A DNA stretch of 64,000 nt from Streptomyces sp. RPA4-2 (lineage in GTDB: Bacteria; Actinomycetota; Actinomycetes; Streptomycetales; Streptomycetaceae), in the NCBI RefSeq assembly GCF_012273515.2, contig NZ_CP050975.2:5766001-5830000 (forward strand), written 5' to 3'. The notes below the pieces were generated by a model, which did not search any database, was not told the origin of the DNA, and saw nothing but the letters and a program-made list of their open reading frames with translations. Numbering within the stretch: position 1 is the stretch's first letter; the number at the start of each line of letters is the position of its first letter. The position numbers and the translations under genes are program-made. Below are positions 61,476 to 64,000 of the stretch, one piece after another.

Positions 61476-62516
61476 ATGACTGCTTCGCCTGGCCGCCGTG
61501 TCCTGCTCGCCGCCCCCCGTGGCTACTGCGCGGGTGTGGACCGCGCCGTGATCGCCGTCGAGAAGGCCCTCGAGCAGTACGGGGCCCCGATCTATGTCCG
61601 CCACGAGATCGTCCACAACAAGTACGTCGTGCGGACCCTGGAGAAGAAGGGCGCGATCTTCGTCGAGCGGACGGCGGAGGTCCCCGAGGGGGCCATCGTC
61701 ATGTTCTCGGCGCACGGCGTCGCCCCGGCCGTCCACGACGAGGCCGCGGCCGGCAAGCTCGCCACCATCGACGCGACCTGCCCGCTGGTCACCAAGGTCC
61801 ACAAGGAAGCGGTCCGCTTCGCGAACGAGGACTTCGACATCCTGCTGATCGGGCACGAGGGCCACGAGGAGGTCATCGGCACCTCCGGCGAGGCGCCCGA
61901 CCACATCACGCTCGTGGACGGCCCCGGTGACGTCGCCAAGGTCGAGGTCCGCGACCCGTCCAGGGTCGTCTGGCTCTCCCAGACCACGCTGTCCGTCGAC
62001 GAGACGATGGAGACGGTCGACGCCCTGAAGGAGAAGTTCCCGCAGCTCATCTCCCCGCCCAGCGACGACATCTGCTACGCCACGCAGAACCGCCAGCTCG
62101 CCGTGAAGCAGATGGGCGAGGAGGCGGACCTCGTCATCGTGGTCGGCTCGAAGAACTCCTCCAACTCCGTACGCCTCGTCGAGGTGGCCAAACTCGCGGG
62201 CGCACGCGACGCGTACCTCGTGGACTTCGCCGACGAGATCGACGAGGGCTGGCTGGACGGAGTGACGACCGTCGGCGTCACCTCCGGCGCCTCCGTCCCC
62301 GAGGTCCTGGTCGAGCAGGTCCTGGAGTGGCTATCCGCCCGTGGCTTCGAGGACGTGGAGATCGTCAAGGCGGCCGAGGAGTCCATCACCTTCTCGCTGC
62401 CCAAGGAGCTGCGCCGCGACCTGCGCGCCGAGGCGGCGGCGCTGGTTGACCAGCGGACGAACGCGGTGTCCGGTTCCTCCGCGGCGTCCGCTATTCCCGG
62501 TACTTCCGAGAAGTGA
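61476..62516 (+). CDS. ispH: 4-hydroxy-3-methylbut-2-enyl diphosphate reductase
   Basis: ATG 61476 (or 61467) gives 346 residues. The three cluster-ligand Cys lie in [17 protein letters not shown] and ICYATQNRQ. Substrate residues in [20 protein letters not shown] and SSNSVRL are present. It makes isopentenyl and dimethylallyl diphosphate in the last step of the MEP pathway, feeding prenyl carriers and terpenes. Convergent or linked genes do not form an operon with it. Confidence 0.97.
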   Translation: MTASPGRRVLLAAPRGYCAGVDRAVIAVEKALEQYGAPIYVRHEIVHNKYVVRTLEKKGAIFVERTAEVPEGAIVMFSAHGVAPAVHDEAAAGKLATIDATCPLVTKVHKEAVRFANEDFDILLIGHEGHEEVIGTSGEAPDHITLVDGPGDVAKVEVRDPSRVVWLSQTTLSVDETMETVDALKEKFPQLISPPSDDICYATQNRQLAVKQMGEEADLVIVVGSKNSSNSVRLVEVAKLAGARDAYLVDFADEIDEGWLDGVTTVGVTSGASVPEVLVEQVLEWLSARGFEDVEIVKAAEESITFSLPKELRRDLRAEAAALVDQRTNAVSGSSAASAIPGTSEK

Positions 62517-62545
62517 CTGTCAGTCGTACGACGTAACGTAGGGCC

Positions 62546-63295
62546 ATGCAGATCTTCGGTGTGGACATCGGCGGATCCGGGATCAAGGGCGCCCCTGTGG
62601 ACCTGGACCGCGGCGATTTGACGGAGGAGCGCCACAAAGTGCTCACTCCTCATCCGGCGACGCCCGACGCGGTGGCGGACGGTGTGAAGGAGGTCGTCGG
62701 GCACTTCGGCTGGACAGGGCCCGTCGGCATCACCTTCCCCGGAGTGGTCGCCGACGGCGCGACCATTCGCACGGCCGCGAATGTCGACAAGGCCTGGATC
62801 GACACGGACGCGCGCGCCCTGCTGGGCGACCGGCTCGGCGGCCTCCCGGTGACGGTACTGAACGACGCGGACGCTGCGGGCGTCGCCGAGATGCAGTTCG
62901 GTGCCGGCCGCGACCGCCGGGGCACGGTCCTTCTGCTCACCTTCGGCACGGGCATCGGCAGCGCGCTCTTCGTCGACGGTGAGTTGGTCCCGAACACGGA
63001 GCTGGGCCACCTGGAGCTCGGCGGCCACGACGCGGAGAAGCGCGCCTCCACGAAGGCCAAGGAGGACAACGAGCTGACCTGGGAGCACTGGGCGCGCCGG
63101 GTCACGAAGTACCTCGCCCACGTGGAGATGCTCTTCTCCCCCGAGCTGTTCATCATCGGCGGTGGCGTCAGCCGCAAGGCGGACAGGTTCCTGCCGCTGA
63201 TCGAGGGCATCAAGGCGGAGATCGTCCCGGCCCAGCTGCAGAACAACGCGGGGATCGTGGGCGCGGCGATGAGAGCGGCGAAGACGGCGTCGTAG
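62546..63295 (+). CDS. ppgK: Polyphosphate glucokinase
   Basis: The 249-residue ROK-family product shows the phosphate site [41 protein letters not shown] with catalytic Asp, and the [15 protein letters not shown] loop, followed by the actinobacterial ELGHLELGG and [17 protein letters not shown]. It phosphorylates glucose with polyphosphate or ATP. It lies 29 bases after ispH and probably has its own promoter. Confidence 0.95.
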   Translation: MQIFGVDIGGSGIKGAPVDLDRGDLTEERHKVLTPHPATPDAVADGVKEVVGHFGWTGPVGITFPGVVADGATIRTAANVDKAWIDTDARALLGDRLGGLPVTVLNDADAAGVAEMQFGAGRDRRGTVLLLTFGTGIGSALFVDGELVPNTELGHLELGGHDAEKRASTKAKEDNELTWEHWARRVTKYLAHVEMLFSPELFIIGGGVSRKADRFLPLIEGIKAEIVPAQLQNNAGIVGAAMRAAKTAS

Positions 63296-63306
63296 GCCCG
63301 GCCTCC

Positions 63307-63363
63307 GGGACGCGGAAACGCGGGGGCGCGGGTCTTCGGACCGGCCCGCCCGCCCCGCGTCCC
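63307..63363. terminator. Hairpin between ppgK and the convergent membrane-protein gene
   Basis: GGGACGCGG (63307-63315) can pair with CCGCGTCCC (63355-63363), with further G/C pairing inside. It ends just before the opposing stop codon. Confidence 0.4.
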
Positions 63364-63369
63364 GCCGTC

Positions 63370-63981
63370 CTAGCCCAGCTGTCCGGCCGACCTCGACGCG
63401 GGGGTGGTGGCGGGTGCGGCGCCCCTGCGGGACGCGGCGGCCTGACTCCGCCGCCACGCGGCCCGGCGGGTCATCTGCCGTGCCTTCCGCACGGTCGAGA
63501 TGACCCCGGCGACCAGCGTCCCCCCGTACAGCCAGCCCGCTTGCGTGGCCAGGGCGGTGACGAGCCCCATCAGACGGCCGCTGAGGCCGCCGCCCCCGCC
63601 GGCCAGGGGCAGCAGCCCGAACGCGAACGCGATCGGCACGACCACGGGCGCGCTGACCAGGTCCCCGCGCCGTACCCAGAGCGCGGTCAGCGCGCACACG
63701 GGCAGGAACAGCACGCCGTACAGAACCGGCGACGCCCCGAACAGCAACTCGTCGAGACAGGCGAGGACGAACATTGCCGCACCGCAGAACAGTCCGCTGC
63801 CGAGTCCGGTCAGCCGGGGGTTCGGCAGCCGCCGTCCGCTTTGTGCGGGCAGCGGCGCGGGCCGCCGTGCGGGTGGCGCGCCCTTCTGTGGGCCGACGGA
63901 CGCGCTCCGCCCGGCCTGGGCGGGAAGAGGCGCGTCGCGTCGCTGCCGGTACTGAGGGGGGCGCGTCCTGTGTTGCTCCAC
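63370..63981 (-). CDS. DUF6542-type small membrane protein
   Basis: The 203-residue product has a basic, Gln/Pro-rich N-terminal tail (about 1-55), four membrane segments between about 60 and 160 (GSGLFCGAAMFVLACLDELLFG, VLYGVLFLPVCALTALWV, VPIAFAFGLLPLAG, ATQAGWLYGGTLVAGVI), and a basic C-terminal tail. I believe it is the DUF6542 group found beside ppgK/ispH in Streptomyces. Function is unknown. Its start lies 19 bases from the window end. Confidence 0.8.
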   Translation of the reverse strand: MEQHRTRPPQYRQRRDAPLPAQAGRSASVGPQKGAPPARRPAPLPAQSGRRLPNPRLTGLGSGLFCGAAMFVLACLDELLFGASPVLYGVLFLPVCALTALWVRRGDLVSAPVVVPIAFAFGLLPLAGGGGGLSGRLMGLVTALATQAGWLYGGTLVAGVISTVRKARQMTRRAAWRRSQAAASRRGAAPATTPASRSAGQLG

Positions 63982-64000
63982 TGGACCAACTTAGGTCGGT

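Noticed and set aside
1-64000. CRISPR arrays, rRNA, tRNA, insertion sequences or prophage
   Set aside because: No regularly spaced identical repeats with unique spacers, no cloverleaf or rRNA-like segments, and no transposase or phage structural proteins were recognised by reading.

Overview
The window reads as a Streptomyces (or very close actinomycete) chromosome, probably from the conserved core. Base composition is very GC-rich and nearly every reading frame ends its codons in G or C. GTG starts are frequent. Several families are actinomycete hallmarks: WhiB, DUF397/DUF5753, DUF1707, SigE-type ECF sigma, mycothiol-type DinB and actinobacterial PpgK. I see no rRNA, tRNA, CRISPR array, insertion sequence or phage genes.

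Layout. 1-9 kb: end of a GntP gluconate permease, a secreted M14 carboxypeptidase, an ECF sigma factor with a membrane partner, a WhiJ-like DUF397/DUF5753 pair whose regulator has lost its HTH, a VOC protein, and a secreted GH18 chitinase with a textbook DasR (dre) operator. 9.3-20.8 kb: a full Tad/Flp pilus locus (CpaB, TadZ, TadE-like, TadA, TadB, TadC, Flp, TadG-like) with its own histidine kinase and response regulator, a lipoprotein and an OmpA-like protein. No prepilin peptidase gene lies in the window. 21.5-24.9 kb: a three-gene cassette of a small helical protein, a 764-residue protein with a WXG100-like head, and a lipoprotein. It looks like a type VII secretion cargo module. 24.9-28.5 kb: assorted enzymes. 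28.5-28.8 kb: a helically phased repeat array and an orphan terminator that suggests a small RNA. 28.9-35.3 kb: aldo/keto reductase, cis-prenyltransferase, PIN-PhoH protein, secreted transglycosylase, AI-2E transporter. 35.5-47 kb: ahpD-ahpC with divergent oxyR, a PadR-controlled FtsX-type ABC exporter, an SPFH protein coupled to a ribbon-helix-helix protein, a bifunctional penicillin-binding protein and a catalase. 47-58 kb: SpoIIE phosphatase, DUF402 protein, class II fumarase, XRE-DUF2690 membrane regulator, SH3-like secreted protein, class I fumarase, DUF1707 protein, WhiB protein and GlpX. 58-64 kb: DUF4245, nitroreductase, xseB-xseA, ispH, ppgK and a DUF6542-type membrane protein.

How the parts fit. 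AhpC/AhpD/OxyR and the catalase make a peroxide defence cluster. The two fumarases, GlpX and PpgK serve central carbon metabolism. The Tad locus is the largest coherent system. It combines an unusual TadZ-pilin fusion with an internal prepilin cleavage site, a CTG-type overlapping start, a TTA (bldA) codon in the TadG-like gene and a built-in two-component system.

Three genes show probable single-base frame disruptions: the lipoprotein near 20140, the AI-2E transporter near 35130, and the SpoIIE phosphatase N-terminus near 49180. Two of these sit in homopolymer runs, so sequencing error is a live explanation. No database search was possible; family names rest on motifs visible in the translations.
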